This document shows, piece by piece, positions 7,103 to 15,409 of a DNA stretch of 64,000 nucleotides; within the stretch, counting starts at the first letter, position 1, and each line of letters opens with the position of its first letter. Source of the stretch: Actinomadura sp. DC4 (GTDB lineage Bacteria; Actinomycetota; Actinomycetes; Streptosporangiales; Streptosporangiaceae). The stretch covers positions 220,981 through 284,980 of the forward strand of contig NZ_JAUEQY010000012.1 in NCBI RefSeq assembly GCF_030406325.1, given 5' to 3'. The position numbers and the translations under genes were made by a program. Below the pieces are notes generated by a model. It had not been told where the DNA came from. It saw nothing but the letters and a program-made list of their open reading frames with translations, and did no database searches.

Positions 7103-9379
7103 TCAGTGCCACCAACGCGTACGGCGGCGTTGGGCGATCAGATCGGCGGGCCCGGCCAGACCGTCCATGTACGGCACGATGTGCCCGAGATGCTGTTCGA
7201 CCCACAGCGTGCAGGCGAGATTCTCGCTGGAGGCGTCGAGCGCGGACCTGGCCAGTTCGAGGGACTGCGGCGAGGGGGCGTGGAGCGGGGTGAACGCCGT
7301 GCCGTCCGGCGGCCCCACGTGGTCCGCGACCTCGTCGAACCAGCCGGTCAGCCGTTCGGCCTGGGCGCTGAGCGCCCGGCTGGCCGGATCGGGCTCGGCA
7401 TCGGGGCTGGGCAGCCCCGCGAGGGAGACGCCGGTCAGACGCAGACGGATCGTCCCCGCGACCAGCCGCCACAGGTCCTCCTTCGGGACCGACTTGGTGC
7501 CCTGTTCGGCCAGGAACCCGCGCAGCGCGTCGTCCAGCCGCAGCCCTGCCGTGGCGGCCGGCGCCGCGTCCGGCGGGGAGTCGCGTACGCCGAGCGCCCA
7601 GGCGACCGACTGGCCCAGGTAGGCGCCGCCCCGCCGGAACGCGTCCGCGAGCGCGTCGCCGACCACCGCGCTGGCGCCGCGCGGCCACAGCAGGACGCCG
7701 ACCACCAGGCTCACCGCGCAGCCGATCGCCACGTCCTCGATGCGCACCGCGCCGACCCGCCAGCCGGCGGGCGCGAGCAGGTTGTACAGCACCGACACCG
7801 TGACGGTGAACGCCGCCTGCCCGACCGCGAACGGTGCCGTCCCCGGCGCGTACGACGCCACGAGGACGGCGACGGGCAGTGCGACCCACAGCGCCGCCGG
7901 GCCGGTGCCGATCGTCAGCAGGAGCAGCGCGCCGATCACGAACCCGGCGACCGTGCCGGCCAGCGCTCGCAGCGCCGTCGCGCCGGTCGAGGCCGCGCTC
8001 GTACGGAGCACCGACAGCGTCCCGAGCACGACCCAGAACCCGTGCTGCACACCCGTCACGTCGGCCACCGCGATCGCCGCGGCGAGGGCGACCGCCCCGC
8101 GTACGCTGCCGAGGAACGACGCCGACCGCACGCTGACGTGCCGCAGCGTGACCTTGGCCGCGGCGGTCAGGGCGGCCGTGCGCGGCTCGGTCGGCGACGG
8201 GTCACCGCCCAGCCCGTACCACCGCCGGCGCCGTCCCACGATCACGTCCGGATCGGCCCGCCGCATCGCGATCAGCGCGTCCTCCGCGGCCTGGTGCGTC
8301 GCGAGCGCGAGCGTACGGGCGTGGAAGGACAGGTGGACGGCGTCGCGGTACCGGTCCTCGACCACGCCCAGTCCGCGCAGGTGCGCGACGCTGTCGCCGA
8401 GGCGGCACCGGAGATCCTTTAGGTCCGGAGCGGCCTTCTCCCCGGCCAGTACGGCGGCGAGCGCCCGCAGCGTGCGGGCGGTGGCGGTGAGCAGGTCGCG
8501 CTCGACCTGCGGGATCGTGCTCAGGTCGCGGTACTCCGCGAGGCTCTCGCAGACCACCGCGGTGCACCACTCCAGCAGCCCGACCAGGTTGTCGAGCGCC
8601 TGGTCGTTCGTCGCGAGGCCGGTGGGGCGGTAGGGGGTGGAGGTGAACTCCGAGAGCAGGTCCCGCTTCGCCCGGACCGACGCCTCGCCGTACGCCGGGG
8701 TGAGCTCGCCGTGCAACGCCGCGTCGAGCTGGTCCGCGAGCGCGTCCCCGCAGGTCGCGGCGGCGGCGCGGAGCCGGTCGCCCGGCGGGCGGGGCGACAG
8801 CAGGAGCACGGCGGCGGTGCCGACGGCGGAGGCCAGCCACCAGCCGGCCAGCCGGGAGGGGATCATGTCGATCGTGCCGGGCGTCGCCGCGGGCAGCACG
8901 TACGCCAGTAGCGCGGCGGTGGTCCCCGACGCGGCGTTCGGCCCGGCGACCCCGGCGAAGATCACCGCGAAGACCGCCGGCAGGGTGACGATCACGGTGA
9001 GCACGGCGGACGAGCTGACGGCGGTCCCGAGCGTGAGCAGGACGCTGCCGGCGACCGCCAGCCCGAGATGGGCGACCAGCTTGTCGCGCCGCGTCCCGCC
9101 GAACGCGGCCATGACGAGCGTGGCGAACCCCCCGAAGGCGGCGAACGTCGCCATCTGCAGGTCGCCGATCACCTTGTAGGTGAGCGCGAACAGCCCGGGG
9201 ACGACCAGCGTCGTCCGCACGGCCCGGAAGGCGGCCGCGGCCGACCACACGGGCATCCACGCAGGTCGTACGCCCCGTGCCGGGAACACGTGCGATCGCA
9301 GGCCGAGCGAGACCGCCCTCAGTACGTCGGACACCCCGCCAGGCTTGCGGTATTTGCCCTGCTTGTCGAGTGGCAGCAC
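7103..9379 (-). CDS. FUSC-family membrane transporter (aromatic acid exporter-like)
   Basis: 758-residue polytopic inner-membrane protein of the FUSC/YccS/AaeB type. A first membrane block (~60-195; FAAFGGFATLVMAAFGGTRR is characteristic) is followed by a cytosolic region (~200-390). A second FUSC membrane block (~400-560; GVQHGFWVVLGTLSVLRTSA) and a C-terminal soluble tail complete it. Known relatives export aromatic acids or other organic anions. The GTG start at 9379 is 1 nt beyond the lipoprotein stop, so it is the last gene of a four-gene regulator-kinase-lipoprotein-transporter operon and may respond to that kinase (inference). Confidence 0.9.
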   Translation of the reverse strand: MLPLDKQGKYRKPGGVSDVLRAVSLGLRSHVFPARGVRPAWMPVWSAAAAFRAVRTTLVVPGLFALTYKVIGDLQMATFAAFGGFATLVMAAFGGTRRDKLVAHLGLAVAGSVLLTLGTAVSSSAVLTVIVTLPAVFAVIFAGVAGPNAASGTTAALLAYVLPAATPGTIDMIPSRLAGWWLASAVGTAAVLLLSPRPPGDRLRAAAATCGDALADQLDAALHGELTPAYGEASVRAKRDLLSEFTSTPYRPTGLATNDQALDNLVGLLEWCTAVVCESLAEYRDLSTIPQVERDLLTATARTLRALAAVLAGEKAAPDLKDLRCRLGDSVAHLRGLGVVEDRYRDAVHLSFHARTLALATHQAAEDALIAMRRADPDVIVGRRRRWYGLGGDPSPTEPRTAALTAAAKVTLRHVSVRSASFLGSVRGAVALAAAIAVADVTGVQHGFWVVLGTLSVLRTSAASTGATALRALAGTVAGFVIGALLLLTIGTGPAALWVALPVAVLVASYAPGTAPFAVGQAAFTVTVSVLYNLLAPAGWRVGAVRIEDVAIGCAVSLVVGVLLWPRGASAVVGDALADAFRRGGAYLGQSVAWALGVRDSPPDAAPAATAGLRLDDALRGFLAEQGTKSVPKEDLWRLVAGTIRLRLTGVSLAGLPSPDAEPDPASRALSAQAERLTGWFDEVADHVGPPDGTAFTPLHAPSPQSLELARSALDASSENLACTLWVEQHLGHIVPYMDGLAGPADLIAQRRRTRWWH

Positions 9380-9380
9380 G

Positions 9381-9929
9381 TCAGGGGCTCCTGAGAGGTC
9401 CCCCGGGCTTGCCGCGCGCCGGGGTGGCCGTGGGTACGGCCTCGCTGGGAGGCACGATCGGTTTCGTGCCCGTGCAGTCGGCCGGGGCGTACGCGGGTGT
9501 GCCGGTGTCCAGATAGGAGATCTTCAGCGCGGTCTGGCCGGACAGCAGGAGGCCGGTGCAGTAGATCTGCGCGAACGCCTCCGGGAGCAGCTTCGGGGCC
9601 GGGGGAGAGGTCTCGATGAGGAGTGCCCGTCCGTCGAGCTCGTGGACCGTGATGTATTGGATCTCGCCCAGCTCCGTGGTCAGCCCCTTGGCGCGCTCCT
9701 CCCGCGTCGGGCCGTCCAGCAGCGCGTCGAACACCAGCTGCGGGTCGGCCGGTCCCGCGGTGCGCTGCACGGGTGTCGGCACCCCGTTCAGCAGGAAGAA
9801 CACCTGAGACTGCGGCGACGCCGTGGCGGTCGCGACCGGAGGGTCGCCCGCGTACACCACGCCGGTCGGGCGGACCCCGCACCCGCAGAGCAGCAGGAGC
9901 GCGAGTACGAGCGCGACGGCGCGGATCAC
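9381..9929 (-). CDS. GerMN-domain lipoprotein
   Basis: 182-residue lipoprotein starting at a GTG that overlaps the kinase stop (GTGA). The N-terminus VIRAVALVLALLLLCGCGV is a lipoprotein signal with lipobox cysteine (LLCG-C). The mature part matches the GerMN/sporulation-germination fold (FFLLNGVPTP, FDALLDGPTREERAKGLTTE). In the well-known MtrA-MtrB-LpqB system a GerMN lipoprotein is likewise encoded beside the kinase and modulates it, so an accessory sensing role for the adjacent kinase is plausible. This protein is much shorter than LpqB and lacks its beta-propeller half. Confidence 0.85.
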   Translation of the reverse strand: MIRAVALVLALLLLCGCGVRPTGVVYAGDPPVATATASPQSQVFFLLNGVPTPVQRTAGPADPQLVFDALLDGPTREERAKGLTTELGEIQYITVHELDGRALLIETSPPAPKLLPEAFAQIYCTGLLLSGQTALKISYLDTGTPAYAPADCTGTKPIVPPSEAVPTATPARGKPGGPLRSP

Positions 9930-11290
9930 GCGGGGATCCGTACGGTGAAGACGGCCCCGCCGCCGGGAGCGTTGGCGACCGAGATCCGGCCGCCGTGCAG
10001 CTCCGCGTTGGCCTGGGCGATGGCGAGCCCGAGGCCGCTGCCCTGCCCCGCCGGGCGGGAGGGATCGGCCTTGAAGAACCGGTCGAACACCTGTGGCAGC
10101 AGCTCGTCCGGGATCCCCGGCCCCTGGTCGATCACGCGTACCTCCAGTCCCGGCCGGCCCGTGACCCGGACCGGCGGCGCGCCGTGGAGCAGCGCGTTGC
10201 CCACCAGGTTGGCGATGATGAGGTCGAACCGCCGCGGGTCCAGCCGGACCCGCAGGCCCGGCGGCACCTCGACGACGACGTGGTCCGCCCAGCCGCGCGT
10301 CGTCACGCACTCTCGTACGAGGTCGGCGAGCGGCACCTCGTCCAGGATGAGATCGGCGGTTCCGGCGTCCATCCGGCTGATCTCCAGCAGGTCCTCGACC
10401 AGGGTGTTCAGCCGCCGCGTCTGGCCGGCGATGAGCCGCGCGGCCGTCCCTGTGTCGGCCGGCAGCCCGGCGGAGTCCTCCTCCAGCACGTCCGTGACGG
10501 CGGTCATCGCCGCGATCGGGGTGCGCAGCTCGTGCGACACGTCGGCGGCGAACCGCCGCGCGTTGGCCTCCATCCGGCGCAGCTCGCGCACGGTGTACTC
10601 CAGGGAGGCGGCGCTCTCGTTGAACGCGCGGGCGACGTCGGCGAGCTCGTCCCGGCCGCGGACGTCGACCCGCGCGCCGAGGTCGCCGGCGCCGAGTGAG
10701 CGGGCGGCCCGGCCGAGGCGGCGCAGCGGCCGGAGCACGCTGCGCCCCAGGAGGAACGCGAGGACGAAGGCCAGCAGGAGCGTCAGGCCGCCCGCGCGGA
10801 CGAGCGCGCGCTCGATGCCGTCGAGGTCGGTGCGCTCCTTCGCCAGCGAGGCGAACACGTACACGCTCAGCGACGTCTCCTCCTCGCCGGTACTCACGCG
10901 GGTGGCCGCCACCAGCCACGGCTCGCCGTTCAGGACGACGCGCTGGAAGAACAGCCCGTCCGGCGCGCGGGCGGCCAGCCCGGTCGGCACGTCGGAGATC
11001 CCGAAGCCGCCGGTGCTGACCGTGGTGGTCCCGTCCGTGACCACCACGACGCGGTCGGGCCGGGCGAGCGAGCGCGCCACGTCGTTCAGGGTCGACTCGG
11101 GCACGGGCCCGCTCAGTGTGCCGGGCACGACGCGGGCCAGCGTGTCCCGGGTCTCGACGAGCACCGAGTCCTGGGCGCGCTGAAGGACGGCCCGGCGTAC
11201 CAGGACGTATCCGATGCCGGCCACCAGGGCGGTCGAGGCGAGACACGCGACGATGAACGAGGCGAACATCCGCCCGCGCAGCCCGATCAC
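9926..11290 (-). CDS. Sensor histidine kinase
   Basis: 454-residue membrane kinase. An N-terminal helix (~8-32), an extracytoplasmic sensor (~35-155), a second helix (AGGLTLLLAFVLAFLLG, ~165-185) and a HAMP domain lead to the dimerisation domain with phosphoacceptor His (ADVSHELRTPIAAM, ~255). The ATPase domain carries N box NLVGNALLHGA, G1 DQGPGIP and G2 GQGSGLGLAIA. It starts with GTG overlapping the response-regulator stop and ends overlapping the lipoprotein start. It should phosphorylate the upstream OmpR-type regulator. The signal is unknown; linkage to a FUSC exporter suggests organic-anion or envelope stress. Confidence 0.95.
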   Translation of the reverse strand: MIGLRGRMFASFIVACLASTALVAGIGYVLVRRAVLQRAQDSVLVETRDTLARVVPGTLSGPVPESTLNDVARSLARPDRVVVVTDGTTTVSTGGFGISDVPTGLAARAPDGLFFQRVVLNGEPWLVAATRVSTGEEETSLSVYVFASLAKERTDLDGIERALVRAGGLTLLLAFVLAFLLGRSVLRPLRRLGRAARSLGAGDLGARVDVRGRDELADVARAFNESAASLEYTVRELRRMEANARRFAADVSHELRTPIAAMTAVTDVLEEDSAGLPADTGTAARLIAGQTRRLNTLVEDLLEISRMDAGTADLILDEVPLADLVRECVTTRGWADHVVVEVPPGLRVRLDPRRFDLIIANLVGNALLHGAPPVRVTGRPGLEVRVIDQGPGIPDELLPQVFDRFFKADPSRPAGQGSGLGLAIAQANAELHGGRISVANAPGGGAVFTVRIPA

Positions 11291-11961
11291 GGGGCCGCGA
11301 AACGGTAGCCGAAGCCGCGTACGGTCTGGATCAGCGTGGGCGCCGAGGCGTCCGGCTCGACCTTGGCCCGCAGCCGCTGCACCGAGGCGTCGACCAGCCG
11401 GGAGTCGCCGGCGTAGCCGTGGTCCCAGACCGCGCGCAGCAGGTGGCTGCGGCTGAGCACCTGCCCGGGATGGCGGGTGAGCTCCAGCAGCAGCCGCAGC
11501 TCGGTCGGGGTCAGGTGGACGTCGGTGCCGGCCCTGATGACGCGCAGCGCGCCGCGGTCGATGACGAGGTCGCCGTAGGTCGAGCGGTTCGCCTGGCCCT
11601 TGTCGACCCGGCGCAGCACCGCGCGGATCCGGGCGTCCAGGACGGCCGGTTCGACCGGTTTAATCACATAGTCGTCCGCGCCGGCCTCCAGGCCGATGAC
11701 CACGTCCAGGTTCTCGCTGCGAGCGGTCAGCAGGATGATCGGCATCTGGTCGGTCCGCCGGACGCGACGGCAGACCTCGAACCCGTCGATGCCGGGCAGC
11801 ATCACGTCCAGGATGACGATCTCCGGCCGCCGGCTGCGTACGTGCTCCAGCCCGTCCTCGCCGGTCGCGCACGCGGTGACGGAGTGTCCCTGGCGGGTGA
11901 GCGCGAGGTCCAGGCCCGTACGGACAGAGGGATCGTCCTCGACGAGCAGAATCGCGACCAT
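11287..11961 (-). CDS. OmpR/PhoB-type response regulator
   Basis: 224-residue regulator with receiver (~1-120: acidic pair in VEDDPSVRTG, phospho-Asp in VILDVMLPGIDGF, conserved Lys in DDYVIKPV) and winged-helix output domain (~130-222; TPTELRLLLELTRHPGQVLS, SVQRLRAKVE). The start at 11961 (MVAILLVEDD) is where the receiver fold begins; the open frame continues upstream but is not conserved-looking. It is the first gene of the operon, divergent from the penicillin-binding protein gene with ~120 bp between them, so it may also control that gene. Confidence 0.95.
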   Translation of the reverse strand: MVAILLVEDDPSVRTGLDLALTRQGHSVTACATGEDGLEHVRSRRPEIVILDVMLPGIDGFEVCRRVRRTDQMPIILLTARSENLDVVIGLEAGADDYVIKPVEPAVLDARIRAVLRRVDKGQANRSTYGDLVIDRGALRVIRAGTDVHLTPTELRLLLELTRHPGQVLSRSHLLRAVWDHGYAGDSRLVDASVQRLRAKVEPDASAPTLIQTVRGFGYRFAAP

Positions 11962-12082
11962 CGCCCCATTATCGAGCGGTCGCCTGCGCTCCGGGATCTC
12001 CGTTACAGAACCCGGACATTTTCCGCGAAGTGTGACGCGGTCCCGACGCCAGCGGAACCTGCCCCGCCGAGGCTTGACCGAC

Positions 12083-14038
12083 ATGGACGGACACCGGAAG
12101 AGGCGATGGCGGATCATCCGGCGCGTGCTGTACGGCCTCGGCATCGCCGTCGTGGGCCTGTGCGTCGCGGTGGGCGTCATGTACGAGCGGACCGAGGTGC
12201 CGCCGGTCAACGCCGCCGCGCGGGCCCAGGCGAGCACGTTCACCTACCGCGACGGCAGCACGCTGGCCCAGGTCGGGCGGCTGAACCGCGTCGCCGTACG
12301 GCTGGGAGACGTGCCCGCGCCGGTACGCGGAGCGGTGCTCGCCGCCGAGGACCGGGGGTTCTACCACGACCCCGTGGTCTCGCCGGCCGGGCTGGCGCGC
12401 GCGAGCTGGGCCGCGGTGTCCGGGGGAGCCCGCCAGGGCGGCTCGGGCATCGCCCAGCAGTACGTCAAGGTCGCCTACCTCAGCCCCGAGCAGACCATGT
12501 CCCGCAAGGTCAAGGAGCTGTTCATCGCGGTCAAGCTGAGCCGTTCGCGCCCCAAGGACTGGATCTTCGAGCAGTACCTCAACACCGTCTACTTCGGCCG
12601 CGGCGCGTACGGCATCCAGGCCGCGGCGCAGGCGTACTTCCGTAAGGACGTCGGCGCGCTCACCCCGTCGGAGGGCGCGCTGCTGGCCGGGGTGATCCAG
12701 GCGCCCTCCTACCTCGACCCCGCGATGGGCCACACCGCGCAGACCCGGGCCCGCTGGACGTACGTGATCAACGGGATGAGGAGCACCGGCGCGCTGGGCG
12801 GGGGAGCGCTCCCGGAGTTCCCCGCGGTCGCGCCCGCCCACACCGAGCCGACGTACGCCGGGCAGCGGGGCTACCTCATCGAGCGCGTCACCGCCGAACT
12901 GCACGCCCACGGGTTCGACGACGACCAGATCTACCGGCGCGGCCTGCGGGTGACCAGCACGATCGACCCGCGGATGCAGGCGGCGGCGCCGGAGGCGGTA
13001 CGGCACGCGACCGGCCACGACAAGGACATCGAGGCCGGCCTGGCCGCCGTACGGCCCGGCACCGGTGAGATCCTCGCCTCGTACGGGGGCAGGAACTACC
13101 TGACCCACCAGTACGACAACGCCCTCCTCGCGGCGCTGCCGCCGGGCTCGTCTTTCGACCCGTTCGTGCTGGCCACGGCGCTGCGCGACGGGATCGGGCT
13201 GCGGAGCACCTTCGACGCGTCGCCGTTCGGCAAGGTGGTCAACGACGACGACGCCGAGGCCGCCTCATCCGACCTGTTCACCGCGACCGCCAGCTCGTAC
13301 AACACGGTGTTCGCGCGGCTCGGCGCGAAGGTCGGCGCGTCCGCGGCCTCGCGAGCGGGCCTTCCCGGAGGACTTCCGCCGAAGAACGTACGGGTGGTCG
13401 ACGAGGCGGCGGCGTACGCGGCCCTCGCCGACGGCAGGTACGCGGCGCCGCACATCCTCGCCAAGGTGACGGACCGGTCGGGCAACGTGCTGTACACCGC
13501 CCGGCCCAAGACCCGCGACGCGTTCTCCCCGGCGGTACGGGCGGACGTCACCTTCGCGCTCCAGGGCGCGATGAGGAGAGGAGCCGGCCGGCGCGCCGCC
13601 CTCCCGGACCGGCCTGCGGCGGGCAAGATCGGCACCACGGGGCACAACGAGGCGGGCTGGTTCAGCGGCTACACGCCGTCGCTCGCCACGGCGGTCGTGG
13701 TGTACCGGCCGAGCAACCGGCCGCTGGTCAACATCGGGGACGCCCCGCACAAGAAGAGCGCGGCCGTACCGGCCGCCGTGTGGCGGGAGTTCATGACGAG
13801 CGCCGAGTCGGGCCGGCCACCCGAACCGTTCCCGGCGCCGGTCCTGGCCGGCGCGGTGAAGGACTTCGCCCCGACCCCGCCCGCGGAGTCGCCCGCCGTT
13901 CCCCCTTCGGCCCCGCCGATCCCGGTGAAGGAACCGTCGGTGACGAACTCGCCGAAGCCCACACGCCGCGCCGCCCTGCGGAAGCCCACCCCGACGCCCA
14001 CGGACCCGGTGAAGGGCGGAAAACCAGGCGAAGGCTAG
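12083..14038 (+). CDS. Class A penicillin-binding protein with degraded transpeptidase motifs
   Basis: 651-residue bitopic protein: basic N-terminus and one membrane helix (~15-37), a GT51 glycosyltransferase domain (~60-230; catalytic Glu89 in AAEDRGFYHDP, GGSGIAQQYVK), a penicillin-binding domain (~340-560) and a Pro-rich tail. The glycosyltransferase looks intact and should polymerise lipid II. The transpeptidase domain does not: the SxxK motif reads S356-S-F-D359 and the KTG motif reads K515-I-G, while SxN (S405-Y-N) is present. Without the SxxK lysine, serine acylation is unlikely, so this is probably a glycan polymerase with a non-catalytic penicillin-binding fold. It is divergent from the two-component operon. 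Confidence 0.9.
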   Translation: MDGHRKRRWRIIRRVLYGLGIAVVGLCVAVGVMYERTEVPPVNAAARAQASTFTYRDGSTLAQVGRLNRVAVRLGDVPAPVRGAVLAAEDRGFYHDPVVSPAGLARASWAAVSGGARQGGSGIAQQYVKVAYLSPEQTMSRKVKELFIAVKLSRSRPKDWIFEQYLNTVYFGRGAYGIQAAAQAYFRKDVGALTPSEGALLAGVIQAPSYLDPAMGHTAQTRARWTYVINGMRSTGALGGGALPEFPAVAPAHTEPTYAGQRGYLIERVTAELHAHGFDDDQIYRRGLRVTSTIDPRMQAAAPEAVRHATGHDKDIEAGLAAVRPGTGEILASYGGRNYLTHQYDNALLAALPPGSSFDPFVLATALRDGIGLRSTFDASPFGKVVNDDDAEAASSDLFTATASSYNTVFARLGAKVGASAASRAGLPGGLPPKNVRVVDEAAAYAALADGRYAAPHILAKVTDRSGNVLYTARPKTRDAFSPAVRADVTFALQGAMRRGAGRRAALPDRPAAGKIGTTGHNEAGWFSGYTPSLATAVVVYRPSNRPLVNIGDAPHKKSAAVPAAVWREFMTSAESGRPPEPFPAPVLAGAVKDFAPTPPAESPAVPPSAPPIPVKEPSVTNSPKPTRRAALRKPTPTPTDPVKGGKPGEG

Positions 14039-14044
14039 AACGCG

Positions 14045-15292
14045 TCAGCTGTCCTCGGCCTGTTCGGGGTCGATCGGAATGGTCGGCAGGTGGTCCAGGG
14101 CACGTTCTTTCGCCGTGGCGGCCGAGGCGGTGGCGAGCTGGTCGTCGAAGTTCGCCAGGTAGGCGTCGTAGGCGCTCGAACCGGTGAGCTTCATGTCCGT
14201 CTCGTCATTGTGGTAAAGCGCGTTGGCGGTGTAATTCGCCGAGCCGGTCATCACGATCTTCTGGCCGCTCGCGCCGTTGTACCGGCCGTTGATGAGCAGA
14301 TATTTGTCGTGCGTGTAGTACGCCGCGTACCCGTCGGCGGTCGTCCCGTGGGTCGAGTCGCGGACGTCGATCTTCGAGCCGGCCAGCGTCGTCCGCACGC
14401 CCGAGGAGACCTCGTCCTTGGTGTAGATCACCGTGATCTTGCACCCTTTGGAGGCCATGGTCTTGAGCCGCTTGGCGAGCGTGAGCCGGTTGTCGCTCCA
14501 CTGGTACATCGCGATGCGCACCTGGGTCGGATAGGCCGTCGAGCAGGTGATCAGCTTCAGCATGCCGTCGATCGTGTCGCTCGCGCCCGAGGCCTTCGGC
14601 CAGTAGTACGCCTTCGGGTTCGACCCGTACGTCCAGTAGTAACCGGCCTTGTGCGTGCCGGCCGCGCCCTTGGACATGTCGGTGAAGTGCTTCACGTACG
14701 CGTTGTACAGGCCGCTGTTGCCGACGACGGTGTAGCTGTTGTTCCAGGTCACCTCGGCCTGGACGGCGGTGGGATTGGCGCTGGTCAGGGTCACCGTCGG
14801 CTTTCCGCCGCCGGAGAAGAGGTAGTACTTCGCGTGCAGCCACGCCGCCGGCGCGCCGCCGGAGTAGTGGTGGGCCACGCATCCGCCGTAACACAGGACG
14901 GCGTAGCTGCTCGCGCTCTTGGTGCTGACCTTGCCACCGAGTTCGGCCACCAGGCGGTGCCACAGGTCGTTCTCGGCATGCTGGTCCATCAGCACCTTGA
15001 CGTACACCCCGCGCCGGTGGGCGGCGATCAGCGCGTCGGCGACGGCGTCCAGGTCCATGCTGTAGACCGCGACGCGGATCACCGACCCCTTGGGCGCGGC
15101 GGCGATGTTGTCCTCGATCTGCTGCACGATCGCGTACTGGCGGCTGTGGGTGCTCTCGGGGTCGTTGAAAAGCGGCCCTGACCGGGGCGCGAACGCCGCA
15201 CTGGCCTCGCCGGTGCCCAGATGGCCGACTCCCGCGCCGAGCAGGCTGGTAGTGGCCATTAGTACGGTTCCGCGCCTTCGCCAATCAGCCAT
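14045..15292 (-). CDS. Secreted phospholipase D-like protein
   Basis: 415-residue protein with a Sec signal (MADWRRRGTVLMATTSLLGA, cleavage near ASAAFA) and two PLD-type half domains. The HKD-like motifs are HAKYYLFS and HDKYLLIN: histidine and lysine are retained, but the usual aspartate is Ser or Asn. Both halves keep the following serine loop (LTSANPT and TGSANYT). The enzyme superfamily covers phospholipases, nucleases and transferases, so the substrate is open. The start at 15292 has GAGGGGAAA upstream. A Cys-rich patch (VLCYGGCVAHH) in the first half may form a disulfide. The gene is convergent with the penicillin-binding protein gene. Confidence 0.85.
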   Translation of the reverse strand: MADWRRRGTVLMATTSLLGAGVGHLGTGEASAAFAPRSGPLFNDPESTHSRQYAIVQQIEDNIAAAPKGSVIRVAVYSMDLDAVADALIAAHRRGVYVKVLMDQHAENDLWHRLVAELGGKVSTKSASSYAVLCYGGCVAHHYSGGAPAAWLHAKYYLFSGGGKPTVTLTSANPTAVQAEVTWNNSYTVVGNSGLYNAYVKHFTDMSKGAAGTHKAGYYWTYGSNPKAYYWPKASGASDTIDGMLKLITCSTAYPTQVRIAMYQWSDNRLTLAKRLKTMASKGCKITVIYTKDEVSSGVRTTLAGSKIDVRDSTHGTTADGYAAYYTHDKYLLINGRYNGASGQKIVMTGSANYTANALYHNDETDMKLTGSSAYDAYLANFDDQLATASAATAKERALDHLPTIPIDPEQAEDS

Positions 15293-15409
15293 TAATTTCC
15301 CCTCAGTGCCAATATTCATGGCAGAAGGTACCAAATTGGCGCGAAGGGTTCCAAAAGACTTAAATGCGCTATCCAGGTGTATTAACAGTATCCGTCGGAA
15401 TCGGTAAAC

